A DNA stretch of 64,000 nt. Origin: Mesoplasma syrphidae (GTDB taxonomy: Bacteria; Bacillota_I; Bacilli_A; Mycoplasmatales; Mycoplasmataceae). The notes beneath the pieces are model-generated. The model did no database searches. It worked only from the letters and a program-made list of their open reading frames with translations, and was not told where the DNA came from. The stretch covers positions 434,001 to 498,000 of the forward strand of contig NZ_CP025257.1 in assembly GCF_002843565.1 (NCBI RefSeq), read 5' to 3'. The position numbers were made by a program, and so were the translations under genes. Positions 10,885 through 21,644 of this stretch are shown one piece after another (within the stretch, counting starts at the first letter, position 1; each line of letters starts with the position of its first letter).

Positions 10885-11142
10885 ATGGCTAAAGATATTA
10901 ACAATACAGTAGATTTTTTAGATTTAAGAAACTTGGATGGTAAAAAAGTTGATAGACTTTTAAGCGAGGGCAAAACATTAGTATTTGCATACAGAAAAGG
11001 CTGAATGGTTAAGGGTTGAATTAAAAAAAGTTACAACCGTTGAATTAAAGCAAATATCGAAGTTAAACAAGAGTTAGATAATTGTGGAATTTGTTACTGC
11101 AAGAAACCTGCAAATGTTTTGGTTTATGTTTGAAGGGAATAA
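10885..11142 (+). CDS. unknown small protein, 85 aa
   Basis: A short frame with an AAGGCGG SD 10 bases before ATG 10885. The product is basic, soluble-looking and Trp-rich (five TGA Trp codons), with a Cys cluster CGICYC near residue 70 that could bind metal. It follows thyA by 63 bases without a terminator, so it is probably on the thyA transcript. No family recognised. The good SD and the consistent TGA-Trp use argue for a real gene. Confidence 0.5.
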
Positions 11143-11265
11143 AAAGGTGGTTACAAATATGTATACAAGCTGCAGTTATGTTTCTGTCTTAAATTTTTAA
11201 GAACAAACAAGCATGAATATTATTTATTAATATAAATGAAACGTAAAGCAAGAGTAAAGGAAAAA

Positions 11266-12519
11266 ATGAAATACTGATTTGAAAAAAATTTAATTATAAA
11301 TGGAAAAATGACTATGAATATTATAAATTTTTATTTTGTTGATGCTGCTTTAGTTAAATATGAAATCTATTTTTATGATAAAAAAAATAAAAATATTAGT
11401 AAAGATGATATTTTTTTCTCTATAGATGAAACAATTTTAAATTTAAGTCTTTTTTTAAGTTTTTTTTATATACCTCATAATAATTTTTGTTTTTCTGAAT
11501 ATTATGATTTAAGTAGTGAAGATTCTTTTTTGCTAAGTTTAAAAAATTATAAAAAAGACTTATTAATTATTAATAAACAGCAAAAAAAAGCGGGAAATTT
11601 TTCCGAATTAGAAATGGCTTTTCTTTGTGCGTTATATATTGAAAATGAAAGAACTCAAAATTTTCCTAATAAGGAATTATTAATAGATTTTTTATGTAAA
11701 ATAGCAAAATATGTAGGAACAAAACGAAAACTTAGATCTTATATAAATAAACTTTCTAATATTTTGGCATATGATATTTTAAGAAAGAATATTGTTAGTT
11801 CTGGAATGAAATCGGATAAAAAAGTGCAGATAACAAAAAAACAGTATTTAGAATTTCTAAATAAATATAATATAAATGATTTAACAAATAAACCTGTTTG
11901 AGTTGAAAAAGATATTTATTATTCGCGAGAAGGAATTTATTATTTATATATACTTTTTGATAATGATTTAAATAAAATCACAAATTATATAAATAATGAA
12001 TTAATGTATAAAGAAGAGTATAATAATGATTTAACGAAGCAAGCGGGAAATGAGTTATATTTTTCAGAAAAAATAAGTTGTCATTCTGCTCTTTCAAAAC
12101 CTGAAATTTTTAATTTTGACAAAATGGTTTTTTCACGTGTTTTTTTTACAAGAATAAGGAATAAAACAATTGTTAATGAATATTTGAAAAACAATAAAAT
12201 ATGTGAGTTTTGTTTAAAAACTGAAACTTTTATTAAAGAAAAAGATCAAATGTATTTTGAGGTTCATCATTTTATACCTTGTAATATAAAGATTCAAAAT
12301 CAATATAAGAATAATTTAGATAACTTTGCTAATTTGCTTTCCTTATGTCCAGAATGTCACCGAAAGATTCATTTTTCTATTAAAGAAGTTAGAGAAGAAA
12401 TGATTAAAAAACTTTATTATGAAAAGTTTAATAAAAATCAAACTTTTAAAAAATATTTTTTTGAAGAAAATATAGAAAAGATTATTAGAAATTATTCTGA
12501 AACTTTTAATTTAGAATAA
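11266..12519 (+). CDS. HNH endonuclease-like protein, likely restriction enzyme partner of the C5 methyltransferase
   Basis: A 417-residue protein. Residues 1-300 form a domain I do not recognise; residues about 305-380 are a zinc-type HNH nuclease with CEFC (Cys313, Cys316), the catalytic His pair VHH (His334-His335), LDNFANLLSLC and CPECHRKIH, which supplies the second Cys pair and the final His. HNH enzymes cut DNA with a single metal ion. It stands directly before a cytosine methyltransferase (50-base gap), the classic type II R-M pairing. Start 11266 was chosen for its AAAGGA SD. The C-terminal 120 residues are clearly related to those of the gene at 14599, while the N-terminal parts differ. 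Nuclease family sure; restriction role inferred from context. Confidence 0.8.
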
Positions 12520-12539
12520 TATGTTAAAAAATAAAAATT

Positions 12540-12548
12540 TGATAAAAT
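12540..12548 (+). promoter_or_regulatory. extended -10 element upstream of the methyltransferase
   Basis: TGATAAAAT matches an extended -10 (TGn TAnAAT). Its end lies six bases before ATG 12555, so transcripts from it would start at or near that ATG and be leaderless. This would let the methyltransferase be expressed apart from the nuclease. Confidence 0.4.
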
Positions 12549-12569
12549 AATAAAATGAAAGAGAAAAAC

Positions 12570-13877
12570 ATGGATAAAATAATTAAAAAGAAATTAAAGT
12601 TTATTGATTTATTTTCGGGAATTGGTGGTTTTCACTTAGCAGCTGAAAATTTTTCATTTAATTCGAATGAAATAGAATTAAAATGTATTTTAGCATCCGA
12701 AATTGATCCTTTTGCTAAAATAGTTTATTCTAAAAATTATAATTGAGATATTGCTGAAATTAAAAATATTAGGGAAATAAATGAAAATGACATCGAAAAT
12801 TTTAATATCCTTTTTGGTGGTTTTCCATGCCAAGCATTTTCAAATGCTGGTAAAAAACAAGGATTTAAAGATCAAGTTAAGGGAACTCTTTTTTTTGATA
12901 TTGTGAGAATAATCGATGCAAAAAAACCTGATTTTTTTTTATTAGAAAATGTGAAACATTTAGTTAAACATGATTTTGGAAAAACTTTTGAAACTATAAA
13001 TAAGACCATAAATGAAATGGGATATTTAACTACTTCTAGACCTTTAATATTGAACTCAGTAAATTTTGGTTCATTACAAAAAAGAGAACGTGTTTATATT
13101 GTAGGTGTTAAAAAAGGTAATAATGCGCAAGAAAAAATTGATCAAATTGCAAATGATTTAAAAAATATAAATTTAAAGAGGGATTCAATTGAAGACTTTT
13201 TTCTAAAATCTGGAAAGCCAAATGAAAATTTATATCTGGATAATAAAAGAGACATAAAAATTTTAGTTGCGCTAAAAGCTTGAGAAGAATTTATACAAAA
13301 CGTTAAGTTTCCTGCTAATAAAACTTTGCCTGTTATTTGATTAGATTCCTTTAATGTTTCTATTAAAGACAGAGTAAACTATACTAAAAATTTTTCGGAA
13401 TGAAGAAGAAAATATTACACTGATATGTGAGATATATATGATAATAATAAAACTTTTATTGATATTTGAATGAGAAAACACAAAACTAAAAATTGAGCAA
13501 AACGAGAAAGAAAGTTTGAGTGACAAGCTGGTAAAGATGCTCCAAGAACGTTAACAGAGACTTTTATACAACTTAGACAATCAGGAATAAGATGTAGAAA
13601 AAAAGAATATTTTCCAACCCTCGTAGCAATGGTGCAAATGCCTTTATTTTTTGATAAAAATATTGACAAGTGAAGATATCTTTCATCAAAAGAAGCAGCG
13701 TTACTTCAGGATTTTAATTTTTCTAATCCCAATAAAAAATTTTTAAAATTTGATGATATTATAAATAATGAAAATAAAAATGTTGAGCATATATCAAACA
13801 AGCAATTTGGAAATGCGGTCAATGTGAAAGTAATTGAAAAAATAATTGAAAGAATATTAGAAGATTTTAAACTATAG
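12570..13877 (+). CDS. DNA (cytosine-5)-methyltransferase
   Basis: A 435-residue C5 methyltransferase that transfers methyl groups from S-adenosylmethionine to cytosine in a specific sequence. Motif I (DLFSGIGGF) is near the start, motif IV GFPCQAFS has the catalytic Cys87, motif VI is ENVKHL, motif VIII is QKRERVYIVG near residue 170, and motif X is QFGNAVNVKV near the end. The region between VIII and X (about 190-390) is the target recognition domain and is Trp-rich (many TGA). ATG 12570 has an AAAGAG SD; ATG 12555 in the same frame is the alternative and may be used on a leaderless transcript. All core motifs are present, so it should be active. It pairs with the HNH gene upstream. Confidence 0.92.
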
Positions 13878-13911
13878 TAAATTATGAATATAGAAAAGGC
13901 GAATTATATCA

Positions 13912-14532
13912 ATGAAACCTGTACAAATTATACTAATTGCTGGAGGTTCTGCTTCAGGAAAAACAACTGTTGCAAAAAGAATTGCGAATGTAATATTGAA
14001 AGACAAATCTGTGACTTATTTATCAATGGATAATTATTATAAAAATTTTCCAGAAATGACTTTGCAAGAAAGAAAAAAAATGAATTTTGATCATCCAAAT
14101 ATTATGGATATAGACCTAATGGTGAAGCAACTAGTCGAACTTAAAAAACGTCAGGCAATAGAAGTTCCAAAGTACGATTTCACTACATCTTTGAGAATGA
14201 AAGAGACATTTCGTGTAGAACCAGCAGATGTTATTATTATTGATGGAATATTCACTTTACATATTGATAAAATTAGAAAATTTGGAGATATTAAATTATT
14301 TATAAAAACTCCGGATGATGTTCGATTTATTAGAAGATTAACAAGAGATATAGAAGAGCGTGGCTTTACAACAGACCAAGTTATTAATCAGTATCTTGAA
14401 ACGGTTAAACCAATGCATGATTTTTTTGTGGGACCAAGTATTGATTTCGCTGACGTTATTATTCCTTATCAGGAGGGAAACGAAGTTGCAATTGATTTAG
14501 TAGCTACAAAAGTTGCAAGTTGAGTTGATTAA
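13912..14532 (+). CDS. udk: uridine kinase
   Basis: A 206-residue P-loop kinase that phosphorylates uridine and cytidine to UMP and CMP. GGSASGKTTVA (residues about 11-21) is Walker A, LSMDNYY the substrate-binding segment, FDHPNIMD the typical Udk block, and the RRLTRDIEERG lid follows. The length is normal for Udk. It has an AAAAGGCG SD. It is a housekeeping pyrimidine-salvage gene lying between the two halves of a restriction island: methyltransferase 35 bases upstream, second HNH gene 66 bases downstream beyond a terminator. Confidence 0.92.
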
Positions 14533-14566
14533 AAAAGGTTAGTTTTTAAAACAGACCTTTTTTTTG
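14531..14566 (+). terminator. rho-independent terminator after udk
   Basis: AAAAAAGGT pairs with ACCTTTTTTT across a loop and continues in T residues, starting at the udk stop codon. Confidence 0.75.
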
Positions 14567-14598
14567 TTGTAAAATATTTATATATAAAGGAACCTATT

Positions 14599-15756
14599 AT
14601 GATAAAAGAAAAAGTCTACAAAGTTATTTGAAATAATGAAGAAATTGAAGTAAATAATGCAAAATTTAAAATAATGCAACTAGTGTCTGATAATTTTGTT
14701 GCATCTATTAAAACAAATATAAAAGAAAAAATTGATGAAGATTTTGTTGTGACTGACAATTACAATAATCTATTAGGATTTAATAAGTATAAAAATAATT
14801 CCTTACTTTTTATTTTTCTTCCCTTAAAAAATAGCGGAACAAAAGAAAATACGAAAAAGCGATTTCAAATTTCCATCAAAAATAAGGAAATATCACAAGA
14901 TTATTCAAAAATATTTATTATTGGGTATTTAAAAATTTGTGATAAAGAAGAAAAGTTTAAATATTTATTCTTTATTAGTGAAGATATAAAAAATTTTTAT
15001 ACTAGTTATATTAATAAAAAAACATTCAAAGAAACATTGCAACAAAGTTACAGTTCTTACTGAATTAATGACTGAGAAAAAATAAAGGAAGTTGCGTTTA
15101 GTAAAGAAAAGTTACTAATAAGTTACGGACTTAACATATCAAATAGAAAAAATAAAAATGCAAATTTTTTTGTAAGAAAATATTTTATATCTAAGGATTT
15201 TGATATTTTATTTGAAACTTTTTTTGAAAAAGAATTTAGAAATGCAACTGAGACAGCACTTGTTAATTTGATAGATGACGATGATTTTTTAAATGAATTA
15301 AAAAGTAATAAAGATGATTTTAATTATGAATTTGAACAACCGGTTAAGTTTAATTTTAATGATGCACAGAATTTTGTTACAATATGTAAATTAAAAAGAA
15401 ATAAGAGTTTAGCAAACTTTTATTTGATAAAAAATCAAAAATGTGAGCTGTGCAATATTAAAAAGACTTTTAAAAAAGATAATACGCTTATTGAATATTT
15501 TGAAGTTCATCATTTTATTCCCTATAATAAGAAGGTTCAAAAGTATTATGAAAATACTCTTGATCATTATTACAATTTGGTTTCTTTGTGTCCTAAATGT
15601 CACAGAGAAATTCATATGTCAAATGAGGAAAATAGAAAAAAACTTATTAGTAGAATTTATAGGGTAAAAGTAAATAGTACATTTCAAAAATATTATCCTG
15701 AAACAAACTTGGATATGATTTTGAAAAATTATAAAGAGACTTTAAAAGATAATTAA
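14599..15756 (+). CDS. second HNH endonuclease-like protein, paralogue of the gene at 11266
   Basis: A 385-residue protein with SD AAAGGA. Residues 1-265 are of unknown fold and share no visible similarity with the N-terminal part of the 11266 protein. Residues about 270-345 are an HNH nuclease with CELC (Cys282, Cys285), VHHFIPYN (His304-His305), SLCPKCHREIH, closely matching the 11266 protein through to the C terminus. Two TGA Trp codons lie at 15061 and 15073. It is the first gene of a three-gene run (HNH, GHKL ATPase, Z1 helicase) after a terminator, with gaps of 32 and 1 bases. It is probably the nuclease subunit of that complex; the unique N-terminal part may set target or partner specificity (inference). 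Confidence 0.8.
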
Positions 15757-15788
15757 ACTAACTAAGAAATAATAGAAATGGAATTACA

Positions 15789-17411
15789 ATGGAAAAAAAA
15801 GAAATAGATATAAGTCCTAAAACTTCGATTTATAAAGCATTTAAAAGAATGTCTTATCAACTTGAGACCGCTATTGCCGAATTTATAGATAACTCTACCA
15901 GTTCTTATTTTGATCATAAAGATGAGTTAGAAAATATTTATAAACTTAAAAATCAAACATACAAACTTAAAATATATGTTCTTTATGGTAATATGGGAAA
16001 ACCTGAAGATTCTTTTTTACAAATAAAAGACAATGCATATGGAATGAATTTTGATGATTTTCAAAGAGCAATAAGATTAAATGATATTCCAAAAGATAGA
16101 AGCGGAAGAAATGAATTTGGAATGGGTTTAAAAACGGCAGGAGTTTGATTTGCTAATGAACTAAGAATAACGTCTTCTTCTTTAACAAGCAATGAGCAAT
16201 ATAAAATAGTTTTGAATGTTGATGATTTAGAACGAGAAGAAGCTAATACTTTAAGGGTTGAAACAAAAGAGGTTTCTGAATTAAATCATGGAACAACTAT
16301 TTTCCTTAAAAATATGTCAAACGTTCCCAAAAGCAAAATTCAAAAACAAAATCTGATTGATTTGTTATCAAGCATATATAGAAACGATTTGGAGACCGGC
16401 AGTATTGAAATAATTCTTGCGGAGTATAAAAAAAGCGATGGATGCTGATACGATTTTAATGGAAACAAATACGGGAAAACTTCAGATGCGTATATAAACA
16501 TTCCTTCTATTCAATGGGAAAATAAAAAAATATACGTTATCAAGGAGGGAGAGAAAAATAACCCGCAAAATGCTGATTATGAAGTAAAGACTACGTTTGA
16601 TGATTATATAGATTTTGAAGGAACAAAATATAAAGTTTTTGGATGAATTGGAGCATTGGAAATATCATCAAGAAAATGAAACGGTTTTGCCCTTTTGCGT
16701 AGAGGCAGAGTAATAACTGGTGGAAAACCTTATAGTGGATATAAAGTTAAGGAAATTAGTGGGCAGTCGGGTTCTTTTGAGGATATTAGAATTATAGGGG
16801 AAATTAATATGGATAATTTTCCGGTAAACCAAGCTAAAGACGGTTTTTCATGAAATAATGGTCTTGAGGATGCTTTTATAGATTTTTTGATTAACAAAAC
16901 GGATGCCAGAAAAATTAAAAAAATAGCTCATGAAATAAGAAAAAAAGAACCAGTGAATATTGAAATTTTTAAAGATAAAAAATATAAAAAGGACGTAAAC
17001 AAAGAAATCAAAGAAAGTTTCAAAAATTCAATAAATACAGAAACAGAAATAACTATTAATGACATTGAACTAGATTCTTATCAAAAAAGTAATGATATTT
17101 TAGAGCACATTGAAATTGTTTTTGAAGATTATTTAACTGGAGAAGTGACAAATATTAATTATTTAATATCAAATAAAAAAGAACCCACAAATTGAATTGA
17201 TATTTTGATAAATAATGATGATAAGTATTCTTTTATTTTGTATATAGATCATGAATTTATTAAACCATTTTCTTCTGATCAACATTTTTTAAAATTTATT
17301 AAGCAGTTTGTGTCTGCATATGCTACATCTATGATTTTTGCAATAAAAAATGATTTAGGAATAGAATCAATTAATTTGCAAATGAATAAGTTTTTGAAGG
17401 GATATAAATAG
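15789..17411 (+). CDS. GHKL ATPase, MORC/MutL-like, restriction-associated
   Basis: A 540-residue protein with a Bergerat ATP-binding fold: N-box Glu31...Asn35 (AEFIDNS), G1 motif Asp81-NAYG, G2 motif FGMGLKT (110-116), and a later Lys/Gln-containing segment NFPVNQAKDGF typical of the S5-like half of such ATPases. The C-terminal 150 residues are Lys-rich and helical. Comparative genomics has placed ATPases of this type next to Z1 helicases, DNA methyltransferases and nucleases in restriction systems, and proposed them as the source of eukaryotic MORC proteins; that is the arrangement here. Both TGA and TGG encode Trp. It ends one base before the Z1 gene starts, so the two are surely cotranscribed. 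Confidence 0.85.
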
Positions 17412-17412
17412 T

Positions 17413-19569
17413 ATGAGCAACAATAATATATTTGAAACTAATTTTATAAATGTTTACAGTAAAGAACCGTTTTTATCTAAAAGTAAAGCTGAAATGATGA
17501 TAAAAAATAGTAAAGATACTTTAAAAGAAATGATGGGAGAAGATCAAAAACCAAATAATAAAACGGGACTTTTAGTTGGAAAAGTTCAATCTGGTAAAAC
17601 TGCAAATTTTTTAGCTTTAATATCAACCTCATTTGATAATGGTTATGACATTGCACTTGTTTTTGCTGGAAAAGAAAATAAATTGTATAATCAAAATTGT
17701 GATCGAATTTCTGAATTATTTAGCAAGCAAGATATTCTAAAAAGAGATCTGAAACCACTTGTAAAAGTTATTAAAAATGATAAAGAAAATGATGACGTTC
17801 TTAAATGAATAAATAATGGAACTAAAATTGTTATTATCGCTATGAAAGAAAATGTTAGTTTCGATCGAATACAAACATTATTGAAAAAGAACGAAAATTT
17901 GGTAAATAAAAAGTTTTTAATAATTGATGATGAAGGAGACCAAGGAACTTTAAATGCCAATGCTTTTTATGAAAATAAAAATGCAACTAAATGAAATAGT
18001 GAAATAAGTCATATAAGAGAATTAATTAGAAATTATTCTTTTATAACTGTGACAGCGACTCCTTATGCAAATCTTTTTATTGATGAAAAAGATATATTTT
18101 TACCTAAGTTTATTAAAAGAATAATACCAGATGAAAATTACACTGGATTAGATGCTTTTCACAGTGAAGAAAGTAATAATATTATAATTATTCCTGAGAA
18201 AGATATGATTTTGGGAAAAGAACATGATGTAAGGTTTAATCAAAATCTATCTATAAGAAAAGCAGTTTCAACATTTCTAATTTCTGCAGCTCTTAAGTGT
18301 ATTGATTTAAAAATAAATGCATCAGAAATGTTGATTCATAATTCAGAAAAAAAAATAGTTCACGAAAATATTAAATCTAACATTCAAAATATTATTCAAT
18401 TGCAAATGGATTATTCTAAAAAAAGATCTGACTCAATTGAATTTAAAAAAGGATATATGAACTTTATAAATTTGGGTTTTGAAAAAGTACTAAATAGAAA
18501 AGCAAATATTAGCAATAAACTAGATAAAGAACTTATTAAACTTGTTACAGAATCTTTACCAGGGATAGAAATATCAATTATTAATCAAAACTATAAAAAA
18601 AATTCTCAAATACATGATGACCCTTTGACCATATATATAGGTGCTGCAATGATAGAAAGAGGAGTGACATTTAAAAATTTGACAACTGTTTACATGTCTA
18701 GGGAAGCCAAACAGGCAAATGTTGATACGCTGCTTCAAAGAGGAAGATGATTTGGTTATAGAAGACAAACAATTGAATATATTAAAATATTCTTATCAGA
18801 CAAGTTAAAAAGTCGTTTTGAAATTTTGAGGCAACTGGAAGAAGAAATGTGAGATGAACTCGGAAGACTTGAAAATGGTGAATATGGTTCAATTGAAGAA
18901 TGAATTAAAAATATACATTTCAGATTAGGCGATAGAAAACTGCAAATGAATTTAACAAGAAAAGGAGTTTCTCCAAAAATGTCTAAAGGATACTTGAAAT
19001 CATGATTTTCACAAACTAAGGTTAAATTAAGGAGCAACGAGTTCGAAAAAAATATGCTTCAAAAACTAAAAAAAGAAGCCATACCGTTAAAGTTTGGAAA
19101 TATTAAGCATGGTTTGAAGGAGTTTAATAATATAAGCGAATTTGAGTTATATATGGGAGAAAGCTTTGAATCTTTTTTAGACAAAGTTAATATAGATAAA
19201 AGTCTATGAAATGCTTATGCCAAAAATGCAATTAATACAAATGTAAATTTAATACTGATGCGTCCAGATTTGGATGAAAAAGCGTACAGAACAGTGTTTG
19301 AAGAAAACCAAGAAATAAATTTATTTGCTGCTGGAAGTGCGGAATATAGTTTCTCGACTATGGATATTGAAAGCAAAAATTTTTATTTTGGTGATAGAAA
19401 GATAGATCTTTATCAAATAAATGCAAATAAAATAACTATACTAGTATATTCATTAGAAATTAAATTTGTTAATAAAAACTCTAATTTAATTGCCTCTTGA
19501 AAAAACGAAGTTTGTTACGCAGTTCACTTTCCAAAAACAAATCATATATATGCTTATAAAAAAACATAA
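17413..19569 (+). CDS. Z1-type superfamily II helicase of a restriction system
   Basis: A 718-residue ATPase. Walker A GKVQSGKT is at residues 56-63, Walker B IDDEGDQ at Asp172-Asp173, motif III TATPYAN near 214, the GAAMIERGVTFKNL segment near 415 and motif VI LLQRGRWFGYRR near 440 (the Trp is TGA). This GKxQSGKT / DDEGD / QRGRWFG set is the signature of Z1-domain proteins, which pair with GHKL ATPases in DNA-restriction loci. Roughly 270 further residues form the Z1 C-terminal region. It presumably moves along DNA to bring the nuclease to its target (inference from family). ATG follows the upstream stop by one base, consistent with translational coupling. Confidence 0.87.
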
Positions 19570-19570
19570 T

Positions 19571-19607
19571 AATGTGGAAAAGTGGAAAACTTTTTCACAT
19601 TTTATTT
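19571..19607 (+). terminator. rho-independent terminator closing the restriction operon
   Basis: AATGTGGAAAAGT pairs with ACTTTTTCACATT (one G-T pair) across a five-base loop, followed by a T-rich tract, directly after the Z1 stop codon. Confidence 0.82.
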
Positions 19608-19677
19608 ATTTACATTTATAATTTATAAATAGACAAAGTTTAAGACTTTGATATTTTGTTATGAAAAGGAGACTAAT

Positions 19678-21633
19678 ATGGCAAATACTAAAAATAGCTA
19701 TGATGAAAGTGCCATTCAGGTTCTTGAAGGTTTAGAAGCAGTTCGAAAACGTCCAGGAATGTACATTGGTTCAACAGATGGACGTGGTTTACATCACTTG
19801 GTTTGAGAAATTGTTGATAACTCAATTGATGAGGCATTAGCTGGATATGCTACAGAAATTAATGTTGTACTTGAAAAGAACGGATCAGTAACTGTTTCAG
19901 ATAATGGCCGTGGAGTTCCAATTGGAATGCATGCGACTGGTAAACCTACTCCTGAGGTGATTTTTTCTGTGCTTCATGCTGGAGGAAAATTTGGTGGAAG
20001 TGGATATAAAACATCTGGAGGACTTCACGGAGTTGGGTCCTCAGTTGTTAATGCTTTATCTAAAAAATTCAAAGTTACTATCCATCGTGATAAACAAATA
20101 AATGAAATTGAATTTAAAGATGGAGGAAAGTTAGCAAAACCACTTGTGCAAACTGGAAATACTTATAAAACTGGAACAACAGTTAATTTTTTACCCGATG
20201 ATTCAATTTTTACTACAACTAAATTTAGTTTTACAACAATTGCTGAACGTTTGAAAGAATCAGCTCTTTTAAATTCTGGATTGCAAATTACTTTAAAAGA
20301 TGAAACAACTGATAAGCACGTTGAATATAACTATGAAAATGGTTTGCAAGAGTTTGTTCGTGAATTAGGAGAAGACTTTAAAAAAATTACTGATCCTGTG
20401 ACTGTTAAAGGAGATGTTCGTCGTATTGAAGCTGAAATTTGTTTACAGTATACTGAAGATTACAATGAAACCGTTTTAGGATTCGCAAATAATGTTAAAA
20501 CAAGTGATGGTGGAACTCACATTACTGGATTTAAAGCAGGTTTGGCACGAGCAATTAACGATTATGCTAAAAATACTAAAATTTTAAAAGAAAAAGAAGC
20601 TCGTTTAGATTCAAATGATCTTCGTGAAGGATTAATTGCTATTGTAACTGTTAAAATTCCTGAAGACTTAATTGAATATGAAGGTCAAACTAAAGGAAAA
20701 TTAGGAACTCCCGATGCTAAAGCAGCAGTTGAGCAAATTACTTACAACTTTTTTAACTTTTGATTAACTGAAAATAAAGTTCCTGCAACTAAAATTGTAG
20801 AAAAAGCACTGTTAGCTCGTCGTGCTCGTGAAGAAGCTCGAAAAGCTCGTCAAGCAATTCGTGATACTAAAGGAAAAAAACAAGGGCGTTCAATGCTTGG
20901 TAAATTAACTCCTGCTCAAGGCCGTAAAAAGGCTATTAACGAGTTATATCTTGTCGAAGGAGATTCAGCTGGGGGAAGCGCTAAATCTGGAAGAGATCGT
21001 ACCTTTCAAGCGATTCTACCATTACGTGGAAAAGTTATTAACTCTGAGAAAGCCAAAATTGCTGATCTAATGAAAAATGAAGAAATTAATACGATCATTA
21101 CAGCTATTGGAGCTGGTATTGGATCTGATTTTGAAATTGCTGATATTAACTACGGAAAAGTTATCATCATGACGGATGCTGATACTGATGGAGCTCATAT
21201 TCAAACATTATTATTAACATTCTTCTTTAGATATATGAAAGATTTAATTGTTAATAAACATATTTTTATTGCGTTACCACCATTATATAAATTAACTTTT
21301 TCAGATCATTCATTTATATACTTATGAGACGAAGACGAATTAGCAGAATATTCACGAAATTCAAAAAAGAAATTTGAAATTCAACGTTATAAAGGATTAG
21401 GAGAAATGAATGCTGACCAATTGTGAGAAACAACAATGGATCCTGACAAACGAAAATTAATTTTAGTAACAATTGATGATGCGTTAGCAGCTGAAAAAGC
21501 TTTTAGAACTTTAATGGGTGATGATGCTGAAAAACGTAAAGAGTGAATTCAAGATAACGTTAAGTTTACTTTAGAAGATAAAGCAGCGGATATTATCATT
21601 GAAGCTGAACCAACTGTGAAAATAGAAGAATAG
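19678..21633 (+). CDS. parE: DNA topoisomerase IV subunit B
   Basis: A 651-residue GHKL-type ATPase subunit. The N-terminal [11 protein letters not shown], the N-box [11 protein letters not shown], the DNGRGVP motif, the [14 protein letters not shown] lid, and in the Toprim half [14 protein letters not shown] and [10 protein letters not shown] are all present; the C terminus has [21 protein letters not shown]-type sequence. It works with ParC to decatenate and relax DNA. ParE rather than GyrB is favoured by the parC gene directly downstream (11-base gap) and the length. Trp codons are TGA. SD AAAAGGAG precedes ATG 19678. Confidence 0.93.
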
Positions 21634-21644
21634 GAGAGTACCAA

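Noticed and set aside
15409-15667. Extra frames on both strands inside the second HNH gene
   Set aside because: They overlap the HNH domain, whose motifs are convincing; the others are shadows of AT-rich coding sequence.
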